NCBI GenBank assembly: GCA_964017155.1
Contig: OZ024854.1
Coordinates: forward strand, 45,958,423-46,022,422
Length of the DNA: 64,000 nucleotides
Reading direction: 5' to 3'
Source: Oasisia sp. SBJ-2009
Taxonomy: Eukaryota; Annelida; Polychaeta; Sabellida; Siboglinidae
How positions within the stretch are numbered: position 1 is the first letter of the stretch; each line of letters starts with the position of its first letter. A program made the position numbers and the translations under genes. Shown here in pieces: positions 12,056-24,826 of the stretch. The notes beneath the pieces were generated by a model, which was given only the letters and a program-made list of their open reading frames with translations, made no database searches and had not been told where the DNA came from.

Positions 12056-13190
12056 GTGGTTTGGCACAAGAATTTCATGGGGCATCCAGTCCATTTACCC
12101 CATGACACAGGGATTTCATGGCAACCCAGCCCATTTACCACCGGAACCCTAAGAGTGTCATGGGACAGTCAGCCCATTCTTTACATCGGACAAGAATTTC
12201 ATGGGGCATCCACACCCAGTCATTCAAGTGGCTTCATGGGACACCCAGCCTGTTCACCCCATGGGTAAATAACTTCATGGGACAACCAGCCTGTTCACCC
12301 CATGGGTCAACAACTTCATGGGACACCCAGCCCATTCACCCAATGGGTCAACAACTTCATGGGACACCCAGCCTGTTCACCCCATGGGTCAACAACTTCA
12401 TGGGACAACCAGCCTGTTCACCCCATGGGTCAACAACTTCATGGGACACCCAGCCTGTTCACCCCATGAGTCAACAACTTCATGGGACAACCAGCCGGTT
12501 CACCCCATGGGTCAACAACTTCATGGGACACCCAGCCTGTTCACCCCATGGGTCAACAACTTCATGGGACAACCAGCCTGTTCACCCCATGGGTCAACAA
12601 CTTCATGGGACAACCAGCCTGTTCACCCTATGGGTCGACAACTTCATGGGACACCCAGCCTGTTCACCCCATGTGTCAACAACTTCATGGGACACCAAGC
12701 CTGTTCACCCTATGGGTCGACAACTTCATGGGACACCCAGCCTGTTCACCCCATGGGTCAACAACTTCATGGGACAACCAGCCTGTTCACCCCATGTGTC
12801 AACAACTTCATGGGACAACCAGCCTGTTCACCCCATGTGTCAACAACTTCATGGGACAACCAGCCTGTTCACCCCGTGTGTCAACAACTTCATGGGACAA
12901 CCAGCCTGTTCACCCCATGTGTCAACAACTTCATGGGACACCAAGCCTGTTCACCCTATGGGTTGACAAATTCATGGGACACCAAGCCTGTTCACCCTAT
13001 GGGTCGACAAATTCATGGGACACCCAGCCTGTTCACCCCATGGGTCAACAATTTCATGGGACACCCAGCCTGTTCACCCCATGTGTCAACAATTTCATGG
13101 GACATCAAGCCCATTCACCCCAGAGACCAGTGGCATCAATTCATGGGACAATCAGCCCATTGATTCAAGGACTTCATGGAGCCCCAGCCT
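12056..13190. repeat. 41-bp minisatellite, about 24 core units with degenerate edges
   Basis: Unit GGGACACCCAGCCTGTTCAC, CCCATGGGTCAACAACTTCA, T. The core 12275-13090 is homogeneous. Both edges (12056-12275 and 13090-13190) hold diverged units, the usual picture of central homogenisation. Since 41 is not a multiple of three, each frame reads through all three phases of the unit in turn, giving three overlapping open frames of 250-280 codons. These are repeat artefacts. Confidence 0.96.
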
Positions 13191-14445
13191 ATTTGTTGCA
13201 GACATCCTCCCAAGCCAGGCATATTTGCCATGCAGACTTGCCCTGACAAGTCCCCTATGAGAAGTGCAGAATTTAGCCGAATCGAACTAGTTTATTTTAT
13301 TCACTTTGCCAATCATGACTGTGTCACCCGTGAGAGAACGGCGCCAATGCCTGCCCCAATTTGAAGACGGATAACCAATTTCTGTGAATTCCTGTACACT
13401 GATCTGTCTGCAGAAGCTGAACAATTTTGTGTATTCGAATATTTGTTTCAACATCCCAAACATTGCATGTAACACGAGCAGCGTGTGGCTGAAATCACCC
13501 AAAATTATATCACATGACTAGAGAATGGGCACACTGCTCGTGGGCGAATTCATTGGCTGAACTTAAAAGAGGAGTTTTACAGAGAGGTCTGCCAGGGGTA
13601 GTCAGCAGCAGCGACCCCTGGCGCTTGAGGGTGATTGCAGTGACTTGAAGGAACTCTGTTGATGATACCATGGAACAGGGAATTGCCAGGGGGGGTCAGT
13701 TGTGAACCGTAATTGGTGGGCAGTTCATTCAGAATGGTCAATATGTGGACGTGCTGCTCTGATTGGTGATTGTGGATGTTGGGTCGATGTGAAATCACCA
13801 TATTAAGACGCACTACAGGCGACTTGTCATCAACTGTCACTACTGATGACATTCACTGGAGTAACAATAATTACTGTCGAGGTTAGACCTGCCGTCGTGT
13901 AATTGCATCGGCTCATCATCTTTCGTTATGCATCAGTAATGTGATACATTGTTAGTTTTCACTAATGTTATTGTGCACTCATCAGCTCGAGTTTGCTAGT
14001 TAATGCCACTTTTTATGTTTAGTTTGCCTTTGCAAGGGAACTTGCTGTACACTTCATGGGAATTTGAATACAAAAAAACATGATATACACAAATCATAAT
14101 TAATTTAGTAATTGTCCGTGTCTGATTATCTCAGAAGTTAACAACTGCCAGGCCAGTGGCACGAACGAAACTTCATTCCACTCGTCCTCCATTTATACGC
14201 ATGCAGTCTCCCTCTGGTGGTAGGATTTAGAAACATTTTCACAATGACTCATTTTTGTTTTTCACAACTGATTTTCCATTTAACAGGACTATTTGTGCAC
14301 ATAATTATATAATTATATCGTCTACTAGCGTTAGACTATTGTCTACAATTTTTGTTGTGCTCTTTTTACGATTCGTTCCAGAATCTTTCTGTCCCTGGCT
14401 TTATGCACGTATACGACATCATGACACAGAATTTGAGAATGCTGT
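13191..14445. other. No recognised gene
   Basis: A 91-codon minus-strand open frame at 13577-13852 is the only notable item, and I cannot assign it. Confidence 0.35.
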
Positions 14446-14668
14446 CTACTGTTGACCAGTAGAAGTGTTCCAGCATAGTTCTGTTGATCTGGAAACTTTG
14501 CAGCATTTTATATTGGTACAGTCTCTGGTTGAATTGCTAGGCACAGCTGTTAAATGTTCAAACCATGCGAGACCATCTCGCATGGTTACACCCAACAATT
14601 GGAACGACGAAACATTTTCAACTTCTTTGTCATTTATCATCACTGTAGTAGGACTAGGAGGTGCCTAA
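14446..14668 (-). mobile_element. Non-LTR reverse-transcriptase fragment
   Basis: The minus-strand translation contains SPTTVMINDKEVENVSSFQL then LGVTMRDGLAWFEHL. This matches the I-N-x-x-x-x-VxSF-x-LLGV-x-x-x-x-L-W--H block after the RT palm in jockey/CR1-like LINEs. The frame breaks soon after and a stop precedes it by a few codons. No other RT motifs are nearby. Confidence 0.7.
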
Positions 14669-14980
14669 AATTAACGTCTCCACTGATGTCACAAAAATAG
14701 TGTCCTCTGATATGGCAGTAGGTCGACGCAGTTTGAAAGTCTCCTTAAATGTAATGATGGATTGTGGTTAATGCTTAGTTTTCCTTGACACATTGTCTCA
14801 GTGAAATGTCCCTTGTGGCACTGAATGGTTCACCAGCTGGGACATCAGCATCTAGAGCTAGTGAATTTATATCATGTCCTGCCAAGCTCATTCACTCAAT
14901 GACACGACTCCTGTTCACTCAGCTGCCTGAGTGAATACTGGCACAGACTGATGAATATTCCTGTATGACTAGTATTCAGC

Positions 14981-15223
14981 AAGATTTATGCAGGATGAAA
15001 TTTTTGTCAGTCACATTGTGGACACGTGGATGTTGATTCGTATAATTACAAGCCACTTGAGATGTGTTTTATGACCTGATAAACTACAAATATACGTATG
15101 ACATCCATTTATAAGACTTCATTTTGGTCCTTCATTTGTTACCTGTCCACTCATATTTCTATCCGTCCACAATGGGATTTACCAGTCCAAATGACAGGTG
15201 GACCAGTCACTGCATAAAGCTAC
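14981..15223 (+). mobile_element. hAT-like MITE, family C, diverged
   Basis: AAGATTTATGCAGGATG to CTGCATAAAGCTAC with GTGGACACGTGGATGTTGA, TTTATGACCTGATAAACTAC and the GTCCACTCATATTTCTAT block. It is older than the other copies and no flanking duplication is visible. Confidence 0.75.
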
Positions 15224-15332
15224 GGTCTTCACATATACACTGCAGCACAGCTGGATACTCTTATTCTAATGGTTAGCTCATCACTCTATGTTAGCCACAT
15301 GTTTGTAGCTAGAGTCGAGCGTGGTTTTCAGA

Positions 15333-15545
15333 GTTGTCCTTCTCTAGAACTAGAACACGTTACACATTTACCCCTGGCATAGACGGCAGATAGAAGGAAC
15401 CACCGGCTTTTAGTGTCTCTTCTGAAAGACACAGGCAAATGTGAGGCGAACGAAATTGCCTAAGTTTTGAAATGGTGGCAGGTGGGATTGAACCACCGTC
15501 CCCTCCATTGACAGCCTGGTGCCCTGCCATGCGACCACTTGTCCT
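15333..15545 (-). mobile_element. SINE-B, second copy
   Basis: Minus strand: GTGGTCGCATGGCAGGGCAC, GGTTCAATCCCACCTGCCAC (box B region), AGACACTAAAAGCCGGTGG, TGCCAGGGGTAAATGTGTAA. It forms the C-terminal part of a 169-codon open frame (15360-15869, minus), which is therefore not a gene. Confidence 0.8.
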
Positions 15546-16914
15546 CACAGCCAAGAAACGTTTGATTGCATAGGTCTGTGATGGAGGAAAGTGTACTGTG
15601 CCTTGAGGTATGGATGCTAAGTTACGTAAAAACTTACTAATACTGGATGTCTTTTGAAGTGCTAGGTTTGTTTGCAATACAGGCTCCCCTGTGTTCTCCA
15701 GTTGTCGGGTGCATGTGGCCGTGGCGAGAACATACTCAGTGGACAGGTATGGCCCCACTGTGTCCCTTTGATGTCCCCCCGATGCTTGGGTCACCACTGA
15801 TGCATGCTGGGAATGCAGTACTTCCAATTCAGGGCCCCCAGTGCGTAAGACCCAGAAATAGAAGACCATGCCTAAGAATACAACGGGTCCTCTTGCAAAA
15901 AATAACGGTACAAAATCGGGTTATCGCCATGACAACATGGAGGTGCCATCAGGGAACTCTGGGGGAGGGGGGGGGGTTCATTGATGGACGATATTTGTCA
16001 AAGTAAAAAATAACAGTGCATTTGGCATGGTTCCCGTTGGCTGCGTGAAATCTGAACAGTTCATAGATAATAGTTGTCATAGAAAAAAGCTTTCAGCTCC
16101 GTGGATGGTGACATATTGTAGTCTTATTTCCATGGATGAGTTTGGTAAATGCGAAACTTCTGTGAAATTACAAGCAGGGCCATTTAGTTATAGTAATGGT
16201 CGTAATTTAAATACAGGTAGAGTATGATTCTGCTTAACAGTGTGTGCAGCAGTAACATTGATTATGTACATGCACACACCTTAGCAATTTAAACATAAAA
16301 TAATCTAAAAGAAGTTTGTATAGAATCTGAGATAACCTCAAATAACTTTGTGTAGAATCTTTAAAACTATTATGGCTATGTGTTTTAATGTTAAAAATAA
16401 GACAACATATCATTATATTAAAATTTAAACTGTAAGTATCAGACAGTGAAGTTGTAACATGTAATACGAATATATGTTTTGAATGAACACATTTGGTTAA
16501 AATAATAACAGTACACCAGATGACAAAGTGATATATGTATAAAATTATAAACAAATCAGTCAGTAATAACTATTTAAACCATTGAAGAAATGATTAATGT
16601 TTAGTCTTTTAAATGCACTGTGGTCATATGTATATCAATAATTACGTTGCACTGTCTACCTCTGACATATTTGCCATCAGCTGATAACTGGTTTGAAAAT
16701 AATGCTGTTTAGAAAACAAGCTTTTTGGCATGCTATTGAATGTTAAATTTGCATGTACTCATATGATGTTGAAGGTTGTTATTGTTCAATAAACAGTTGT
16801 TTACCATGATGTATAGCTGCAATATCAGATTCTTACAAGAGAGGATCAATGTTCCAATCCAGTTGCTACCATTTTTGCAACTCGGACCATTTCTTCCATC
16901 CCACATTGCCTCGG
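15546..16914. other. No recognised gene
   Basis: Includes open text at 15600-15900 on both strands without domains and an AT-rich stretch 16234-16800. Confidence 0.35.
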
Positions 16915-17060
16915 TTGTATCTGACTGCGATGAATAGGTGCAAATGAAGGCAGCATGGCTGAATGCTTCCCAGGGACACTGAGATGGTGTTTGTCTGTAA
17001 AGTCTGCCCTAGCGGCAGTGGGTGATGTGTTAAGTGATTTAGACATTCTTAACGGCTGGA
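16915..17060 (+). mobile_element. SINE-A fragment
   Basis: Contains GCAGCATGGCTGAATGCTTC, CCAGGGACACTGAGATGGTG, TTTGTCTGTAAAGTCTGCC, matching the SINE-A body. Flanks are too diverged to set ends. Confidence 0.5.
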
Positions 17061-19569
17061 TACAGCTGTACCTCGCAGTGTTGGTTAGGTGTGTAGTCTC
17101 TTCTAAGGTTCTAGGGGAGGAGAGATCTATTGGAGTGGAGGGGTGTGGTGGCAGCCCAGTCGTAGCATAAAGACATCCAGTGAGATCACTTACTGTCTCA
17201 TTAACAAGTGTTCTCTTTCCGTCCCCATCTGTCAAGTGTACACATTTCTAAGTACACAGGTGGGAGAGTAAACACCCAGGTACGTCCCTCCGACCATCCA
17301 CCCCTGATTCCGATATATTGGTTGTGAAAAGCAGTGCACGTCTAGACAGCATCGACACAAATGTAACATTCACAGTTTTGCAAGAACAACAGAGAAACCA
17401 GCATTCCTCGATGCTTGCGTATGTGTGAATGGTGATGGGGGCAGAGGGCGTAAACTAGTGCTTGCTTACTGAAACTCTACCCCTAGAGGGGGGTAAATAA
17501 GTTATTGTTTATTGGGAATCTACCTGTGGGGGTAATGAGGTCAATGTCTATTGGAAATCTAATGAATGAATGAATATTTATTTTTGGAATTGTACGAAGC
17601 ACATATGCAAACAGTATGTTTAAGCTAACAATGTAACAATCAATTATATTGTGTACGATTCCGGGCAGACAGCAGAGCCAATTAAGGCTCAGTACTAGTT
17701 GGTATAGATAATAATTATTATTATGAAACCATTTCTCATAAATTAAACTGGTCGCTGCTAACCCTACCATAGCTGTATAAACAATAATGTTATAATAATA
17801 CTGTCACATGTAACACATACTTATAGTTTTTTTTCTAACTGGCCAGGTATGTAAAACAAAACAATAATATTCAATAATAAATGTTCAATTAACATGTATA
17901 GCAAACGTGTAGTAATACCAACTTCCGACAACGACAAGTATATAATTACATACGTATATGAACAGGTATTTTATTTTGAATAAGCTTCAGCTAGCTCTTC
18001 ATACCCATTTACAACAGTTGCTTTTAGTGATACTGCAAAACTTGTTATGTTGTTCTACGCATAAAACCAAGATCTTGAACCTTTGTTCCAATGCAGGCGG
18101 TCTTAATTACAACGCTGATTCACAGAGTTGGCAGACTAATAACTAATGGCAGTGACAAAGGCATTGGAACTGTGAGAACTGACAAATGCTATGAGGGATT
18201 CTCAATGTCACACCGCTAACCCAAGTACAGACACACACGTGAAAGACACACAATCCCCTCTGCCTAAGTGCACAACCCATCTGAGAAACTTGCCGCCATC
18301 TTTCAGTGGGGACATACCGCAAGTCTTGTTAACAATGTGAACCCTCGAAGTGCAAAAACCTCAAAGAACTACACGCGTGTAGTGTACTACACGCGTGTAG
18401 TGTATGAAATAACACATCCAGATCAACACAGCAGGGCATGACGACAGGCTCAAAGAACATGTCCACATGACTGCTCCACTCTTAACAGTAGGAGCTGTTG
18501 AGTTAACGTGAGCCACAATATCGCTGCCAAAGAACATGAATGTGGGTCCAAGAAACTGACTTCTGGCACAGAGAGATCAGTGGAGCAATCAGTACCCAGG
18601 ACAGACTCCAGCCGTCAGTGGAGGAGGAGGTTACCGCATTACTGCAAATGTCTTGTGGTTGCAGTCACGTGATAAGGTCACATGACAACTGATATCCGCC
18701 GACAATGACGCAGAGGACGACACTGTGATGGTCTTTTAAACTCCGTTGAACAACGAGTCGTGATTTTTGAACAGCGTACTTTTTTCAAATTAACAACCCA
18801 TGCTGCAAAGTTAATGGTTTTCTCCATTGGGCTGGAAGGGAACAATCCACAATGTTGTTTTTTCCCAGAGGAAATGGATTGGTGGTTTTCTGACTGCTTT
18901 GTGTGTTCATTTGTTTGTGGACAAAGCGTGCAGGATCAGCTGCCTCTCGCACTGATCCGGTATATGACTTTATCGATGCAACACAACACAGTGTCTTGGT
19001 GGTGACATTTAGCCCATATCCAGGTTCATTGTTTTTGTGTTTTTCCTCTGACGTTAATGTCTGTGAGCACACAATCGACCACGAGAGATCGATGCGTGGA
19101 TAAAGAAACGTGTGGCCGGGGTCGCATACTAACGCTGCTGTGAACAGTTCCAGTCAATTAAGCGAATCGGTTGAGCAGTATTGTGCAGCACATGCGTTAC
19201 GACTCACCGCAGAATCCCCGTGTTTATCACTGTGTGTGTTTAGTGCATACTAACTTACTAAGTACACGTGTCGTTGGCTGTGAGATTACAGTGATATCAC
19301 CAAAAGTCTAAGCAGGAACAACAGTGTAATAATAATAATAACTTTATTTATATGTTAAAATCCAAAGTAGACGTCTGTTCGGAAGTGTTTACAGTACTCG
19401 ATCAAATATGTGTCATGCACTGTACAGTGGCACATCACTGCTACGATCATCTTCAGGATTGAGTGAATGTGACCTAAGTTCAAATGTGACCTTATTAGCA
19501 AAACTTCCTTTATTGTGGTGTTATGGAAATAATGTAGACTGTTCAATAATTTAGACCTACCCTTAATTG
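17061..19569. other. No recognised gene
   Basis: Mixed composition. It contains the twin palindromes at 18369-18400, and AATAATAATAATAACTTTATT at 19328 resembles an inverted retroelement tail. Confidence 0.35.
18369..18400. other. Twin 14-bp palindromes
   Basis: CTACACGCGTGTAG at 18369-18382 and again at 18387-18400, separated by TGTA. Each is a perfect palindrome with a central ACGCGT. No repeat family surrounds it. Confidence 0.8.
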
Positions 19570-19748
19570 CAAGGTGGCTGCATTACCAAGGTGGCTGCAT
19601 TACCAAGGTGGCTGCAATGCCAAGGTGGCTGCAATGCCAAGGTGATTGCATTACCAAGGCGGCTGCATTACCAAGGTGGCTGCATTACCAAGGTGATTGC
19701 ATTACCAAGGTGGCTGCAATACCAAGGTGATTGCATTACCAAGGTGAC
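19570..19748. repeat. 17-bp minisatellite, about 11 units
   Basis: Unit AAGGTGGCTGCATTACC with AAGGTGATTGCATTACC variants. Confidence 0.95.
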
Positions 19749-20329
19749 TGTGAAGCGAGGTTTGACTGCACAGGCAGTTGTGGGAGTGAAGGGGGTGGGA
19801 GAGGGATGAATGGCCGGGGGAGGCGGTTGGGATGGAATCCAGGTAAATGGGGAGAATACTAACAAGTTTGAAGTCACTTGGTGGGTTGGAAACGATCCAA
19901 GTGGCCGTGTGGAGGTGGGGAGAAGACGCAGGCGGCAATTAGGTGGGAAGACTGCGTTGAGAGGGAAGTGGGAAAGGTGTGGGAGGAAGGGAGGGGGAAG
20001 GGGAGAACTGGGAAAGGATAACAGCCAGTATAGGGACTTGTATAAAGGAACATGAGCAAGAATACATCGTTGTGTGAGGCCGTTGATTTTAAAACATACA
20101 AATCTTTAAAATTATGTTTTAATTTAGTTTCAGGTATCTGAATAATAAACTGTATCCAAATTCATAATATTATATTCACTATGGTAACTGACATCTTCTC
20201 AGTTGTCCTGCTATAAAAACGATAATTAATATGTATTCCGAGAAATGTTACTGCAAAACTATTTTGGGTCATTTTCAAACTGATATAATATTAATATTAT
20301 ATCATACGGAGAATTTCATACATTTAAAA

Positions 20330-20625
20330 TGTTTAATTATGCATTGTTCTTGCAATTGTCAGAAAGTGGCCTGGAATATAGACGGAGACACGAGGCCATC
20401 CCACGAGGACCTAAACAGCCTCAAATGAGGATGGTTTGTAAGAGGTCAAACCGCAATTACACATGTAGAAGTGTTTACATGAACGTAGTGCCTAAAATAC
20501 GCAAGTTAGCTCATTTTAATGGGTATATTTGCCAAGACGTAACCGTGCTTAGGCAACTACACATCCAGAAATGTTTCGCACGAACATTGTGCGCTTACAG
20601 ATAAGGAAGGTGACTTATTTTAGTG
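20330..20625. repeat. Dispersed repeat F, copy 2
   Basis: GTGGCCTGGAATATAGACGG, CCCACGAGGACCTAAACAGC, ACATGTAGAAGTGTTTACAT, GTATATTTGCCAAGACGTAA match 11045-11400. One unit shorter. Confidence 0.8.
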
Positions 20626-21486
20626 TGTTTGTATAATATTATAAACATTTATATCCATATTATACATGGTGTGTAATAATCTCACTGTGTATACATCTTA
20701 AGGCTGCTTGTGAGATCAGTTATGCATTCCAAGGTGTGTGTACTCAGTAGGCAGCAGATGGTGTGATTACGTGAGCCCTGGATACATTTATAAAACACTC
20801 CAGGAACCACTGAGGCACACCTGGTGTTGAACTGCCACACATGGGATGACAAGTCTGTATGTGGCATTTAGGAGTAGACACATGCAGATACGTGCATACA
20901 TGCATACATGCACACATGCACGTAATACGATTATAGATACAAACGTATACATGCACGCATACATACATCAAAATAATAGTGGCCTGCCACCACAGCCGGA
21001 TATAATCAGTCGCATGTTTTGTTTCTTTTCATAGTAATGTATAGTGTATAATCTCAACTTTCATTGTCCAGGTCATTTTCCACAACAAGTGATAAAAAGT
21101 AATAAAACACTAACTCTTTTGTTTTTAGCACACATGCAATTTTTAAACCTGTTTTTCTCAACATATCGCCTTTTATAGTTTGCTTTTTTGCAATAACTAT
21201 ATACTGAAGATATGTAATTAAATATTGTGTCAGGTTAAATGTTATATTCTGTGGATATCAAAAAGATACTACCCCAGGTAAGCCCAATTTAAGCAAAAGT
21301 GAGGCTTAATGTGCACGTTGCTGGAATGCAGATTGCTCTGTTATGAGAGATAGGAATCATGGGATGTGTGCCCTCCCAAAACAGTGCTTTCAAAATCAAA
21401 ACAATGTCATCTTGGTACAATTAGTTATTCATATCATTATATTTATTAATACAACTTAATTGGCCTGCCTAAGCTGCATTAAACAA

Positions 21487-21487
<1 letters not shown>

Positions 21488-21554
<67 letters not shown>

Positions 21555-21555
21555 C

Positions 21556-21590
<35 letters not shown>
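21488..21590. repeat. (TA)n microsatellite
   Basis: TG then TA alternation with CA interruptions, next to the short family-C MITE at 21605. Confidence 0.97.
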
Positions 21591-21604
21591 CAGTGTACAC
21601 ACAC

Positions 21605-21813
21605 ATAGCGTTATGCAGAGACCTGTCCAGCCATCATTTGGACGGGTAAATATGATTATGGACGGGTAGAAATATGGGTGGACAGGTAAAAAAATTAGAA
21701 AAGGTCTTCCAAAACCATACATATTGTTAGTTATGCCTTGAAAATGAGCATAAATTGTTAACATCCAGATGTCCAACATGCGGGACTGGCAATAATGTTA
21801 TCCTGCATAAAGC

Positions 21814-21815
<2 letters not shown>
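21605..21815 (-). mobile_element. hAT-like MITE, family C, short copy
   Basis: Inverted copy: TAGCGTTATGCAGAGACC at the left, CCTGCATAAAGCTC at the right, with GACGGGTAAATATGATTATG and GGACGGGTAGAAATATGGGT inside. Directly bounded by (TA)n arrays on both sides, so TA tracts may be preferred targets or a consequence of insertion. Confidence 0.78.
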
Positions 21816-21819
<4 letters not shown>

Positions 21820-21884
<65 letters not shown>

Positions 21885-21939
21885 TATATATACATATATA
21901 TATGTATATATATATACATATACATATATGTGTTATATA

Positions 21940-21988
<49 letters not shown>

Positions 21989-22015
21989 CACACACACATA
22001 TATATATATCATAAT
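21820..22015. repeat. (TA)n microsatellite, about 190 bp
   Basis: TA alternation broken by TACATA and GTATA islands, starting at the other end of the same MITE. Confidence 0.97.
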
Positions 22016-22519
22016 AATTGTAACACTTCTATAGCACCTATATGTTTGCAAATTCAAGCTCAGAGGCACAACTATAATATTATATATATATATACACACC
22101 AGGTATTTATGCACCCTGTACATTATCCCGCTGTAAATAAGAAAGCATTCCCCACATGTTTCTTGAGCCACTTACACAGCAGGAGCTGGTTATATTTATT
22201 GACGTCGAAGTGTGACCTGTGTTTGGCAGGGAACTTTGTCATACAAGACAATGTTAAGTGTGTAAGGGCCACCTTGTTCTCCAGTAGGGTGCCCACCCTA
22301 CACCCCATGACACTGGGGCTGTGTTTACCCCACCTGCTGGGTGCAGCTGAGGGCAAAAAAATACAGGTCACTTTATGTACATACACAGCAGGCAACTAAT
22401 GGTTGTGTCAATAGATCATCCTACTAAATGGACTGTAAAATAATATAATTATGTGCTGTGTGCCCCTGTTATAATGTACATCTTGGGAGTTCACATAATA
22501 ATTAGGTGATTGCTGTTGC

Positions 22520-22598
<79 letters not shown>
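22520..22598. repeat. (TA)n microsatellite
   Basis: TA alternation ending about 140 bp before the hAT-like element. Confidence 0.97.
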
Positions 22599-22599
<1 letters not shown>

Positions 22600-22743
22600 T
22601 TGACGACCATGTTTGCTGGTGTATCAAGGCATAAGGAATGGTTAGTTGCAAAATTGATAAGCAATATTAAAGTTGGCGGGATGTTTTATGTTGATTTTTC
22701 CATAGGTATATAACAAAGTGTAGAACAGGGTTGGGGTAGGTAC

Positions 22744-23844
22744 CAGAGCTATAACAAGTACATTTATTTTGTACTTGAGTAAAACTAAAAGTAACCCTAG
22801 AAAAAGCTACTCAAGTAAAAGTAAAAGTACTTCTAAAATAATGTACTTGAAGTACAAGTAAAAAGTAAACATATGTACTTGAAGTAAACACAAAAGTACT
22901 TTTCTCCTGAAACTAGTTCTCACTGTTGTGAATAAAACAAAACATTCATAATTATAATTTAGTGTGTACACGCTATGCATAAAAATAGTTAATCCTATGA
23001 ACTATAATGATGCAAACAACACAGCTAGGCCAACTATAGGCCTACAAGCTGTATATACACCATGCTTTATTAATAATAGGCCCACGGCAACCATCGTGTT
23101 CATAAGTTGAACTAGAAGTAATTCACTTTGTCATAGGGGTGTTACATCTTTCTTAAAATGTTCTTATCATCGTGGGACGTATGATGAATTTTATCCTGTG
23201 TTACTTGAAGGAGGCATTCGGTCTAGATGAATGCTTATAATAACGTGTCTTTTGAAATATCGTCATTTGTAATAATGACTAATTGTAACATTTATAAAAT
23301 ATTTTAGTTAAATTAGACAGTTACTAACACTGATCTATATTAAAAATAAATAGAAATTATAAAAATGTGGTTCCACAAGACCGGCAGGTTTGCGGTGGGC
23401 AATAACGGGGAGCCTTCGATATATATACACTGTAGCATGTGCAGACCACAGTCTTGTAACACCCAGTTCAGGCTCAGCAGCACCAGAGCCAGACCCCAGA
23501 TTGCAATTATCTCACTGGCTTCATCAGGTGACAAAGCAAATCATTTCTACAACTTATCTGGCCAGTTGTAGAAATGTCTGTTTGTAGTACGTTCCGGCTG
23601 ATATTTATAAATAAATCTGCTAACTGCAGACATTTCCTTGCTTCCGACAGGTGCTTTTAGGACATTTGCACATTTAACAAAGAAATTATGAGTACTTCAC
23701 TACATTTAGATAAAGTACACATATTTGTACTTCGTTACAAGTCAAAGTACTTCCAAAAAAATGTACTTCGTTACTCAAGAAAAGTAAACTTTTCTACTTA
23801 AGTAAAGTAACGAAGTAAAAGTACTTCGTTACATTACGGCTCTG
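22744..23844. mobile_element. Non-autonomous hAT-like transposon with 8-bp TSD
   Basis: The ends are CAGAGCTATAAC and (reverse complement) CAGAGCCGTAATG. Exact 8-bp duplications GTAGGTAC flank it at 22736-22743 and 23845-23852. Subterminal sequence at both ends is packed with AAGTACTT/AGTAAAAGTA motifs. Eight-bp duplications and CAG-type termini are hallmarks of hAT elements. The 1101-bp interior has no transposase-like frame, so it would need a helper. Confidence 0.88.
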
Positions 23845-23852
23845 GTAGGTAC

Positions 23853-24489
23853 TCACCTAAAGTACCCAGTAATGAGTAGTACCAGTATGTTTTGAGGTAC
23901 TCGTGCGAGAACTTTTGAAAGTGCCTCTGTACAGTCATGTCCCTTTTGTCCAGTCTCCAATGATCCAGTTGTTTCGTGATCTGCATGCTTTATATGGGAC
24001 CCATCTAGATACCAGGTATAATAAGGTGGCTTGCTAATCCACTTGTTTCATTTGTCCAACTAGAAACCCCGGGAACCAAAGTGGGCAGATAAACGAGGCA
24101 AGACTGCACAAGTACAGGGATTTCAAAGTTGTTCCTTTTTGTAAATGTTTCTAACTTTAGAAGTCTATTGTAGCATGAATGTTGCAGCCGACAACATGCC
24201 CATCATCTCCCCAGGTGGCGCTATGTGCTCATATGATGTTTCCCGAAACTATTTCACGTGGCATTTGTTGTGACGTCAATGTGACCTATTTTTCTTGATG
24301 TAAGTCAAACGTCCCTGGGTAATCTAACGTTGGCGTGGGCATAAAAACTGGCACTGCATAAATAAACTCACTCGATTAAAGTTAGATGCAAAGATAGGGT
24401 CTGATGTCGGCAAATTGCCATACAATGATCAGCGTAGGGCAACAGTAGCACATTGTTCCAATGAGATAGTTGTTAGGGCATAAACAAGT
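23853..24489. other. No recognised gene
   Basis: Unique-looking sequence between the hAT-like element and a SINE. CCAGGTGGCGCTATG at 24212 is a partial CTCF-like match. Confidence 0.35.
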
Positions 24490-24826
24490 TAAGGTAAGTT
24501 CTTATATAGCGCAGTATCCAGTCCTTAGCACTGCTTAAAGCACTATACACTTTACTTCCCTGACAGACCTGTTCAATCAAATACCATCTCAACTTCTCTG
24601 AGAAGCATTCAGCCATATGCTACAATTAATACATGAAGGTTGCTCATACACATATCCACCACTATCAATAGCCAAGTACTCATTGATACAGCTGAGTGAA
24701 CTGGGGCAATGTAGAGTGAAAAAAACTTGCCCCTTGCCCAAGGTTTTAACACTGCAGCACAGAATTCGAACCCGGGTCCTCTTAGTCGAGAGTCCGAAGC
24801 TCTACCTCTGAGCCATTGCGCTCTAC
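24490..24826 (-). mobile_element. SINE-A, full-length copy on the minus strand
   Basis: Reverse complement of the same family as 51313-51660. The tail TATATAGCGCAGTATCCAGTC opens the + strand text, followed by GACAGACCTGTTCAATCAAA and GAGAAGCATTCAGCCAT. The tRNA-like head is at the right (ATTCGAACCCGGG and CCGAAGCTCTACCTCTGAGC). Head, body and tail are all present. Confidence 0.88.

Noticed and set aside
12118..12966. A 282-codon open frame and two overlapping ones
   Set aside because: Built wholly from the 41-bp minisatellite, open in all phases, with no unique flanking coding sequence.
15360..15869. A 169-codon minus-strand open frame
   Set aside because: Its C-terminal third is SINE-B, and the rest has no domain or splice context.
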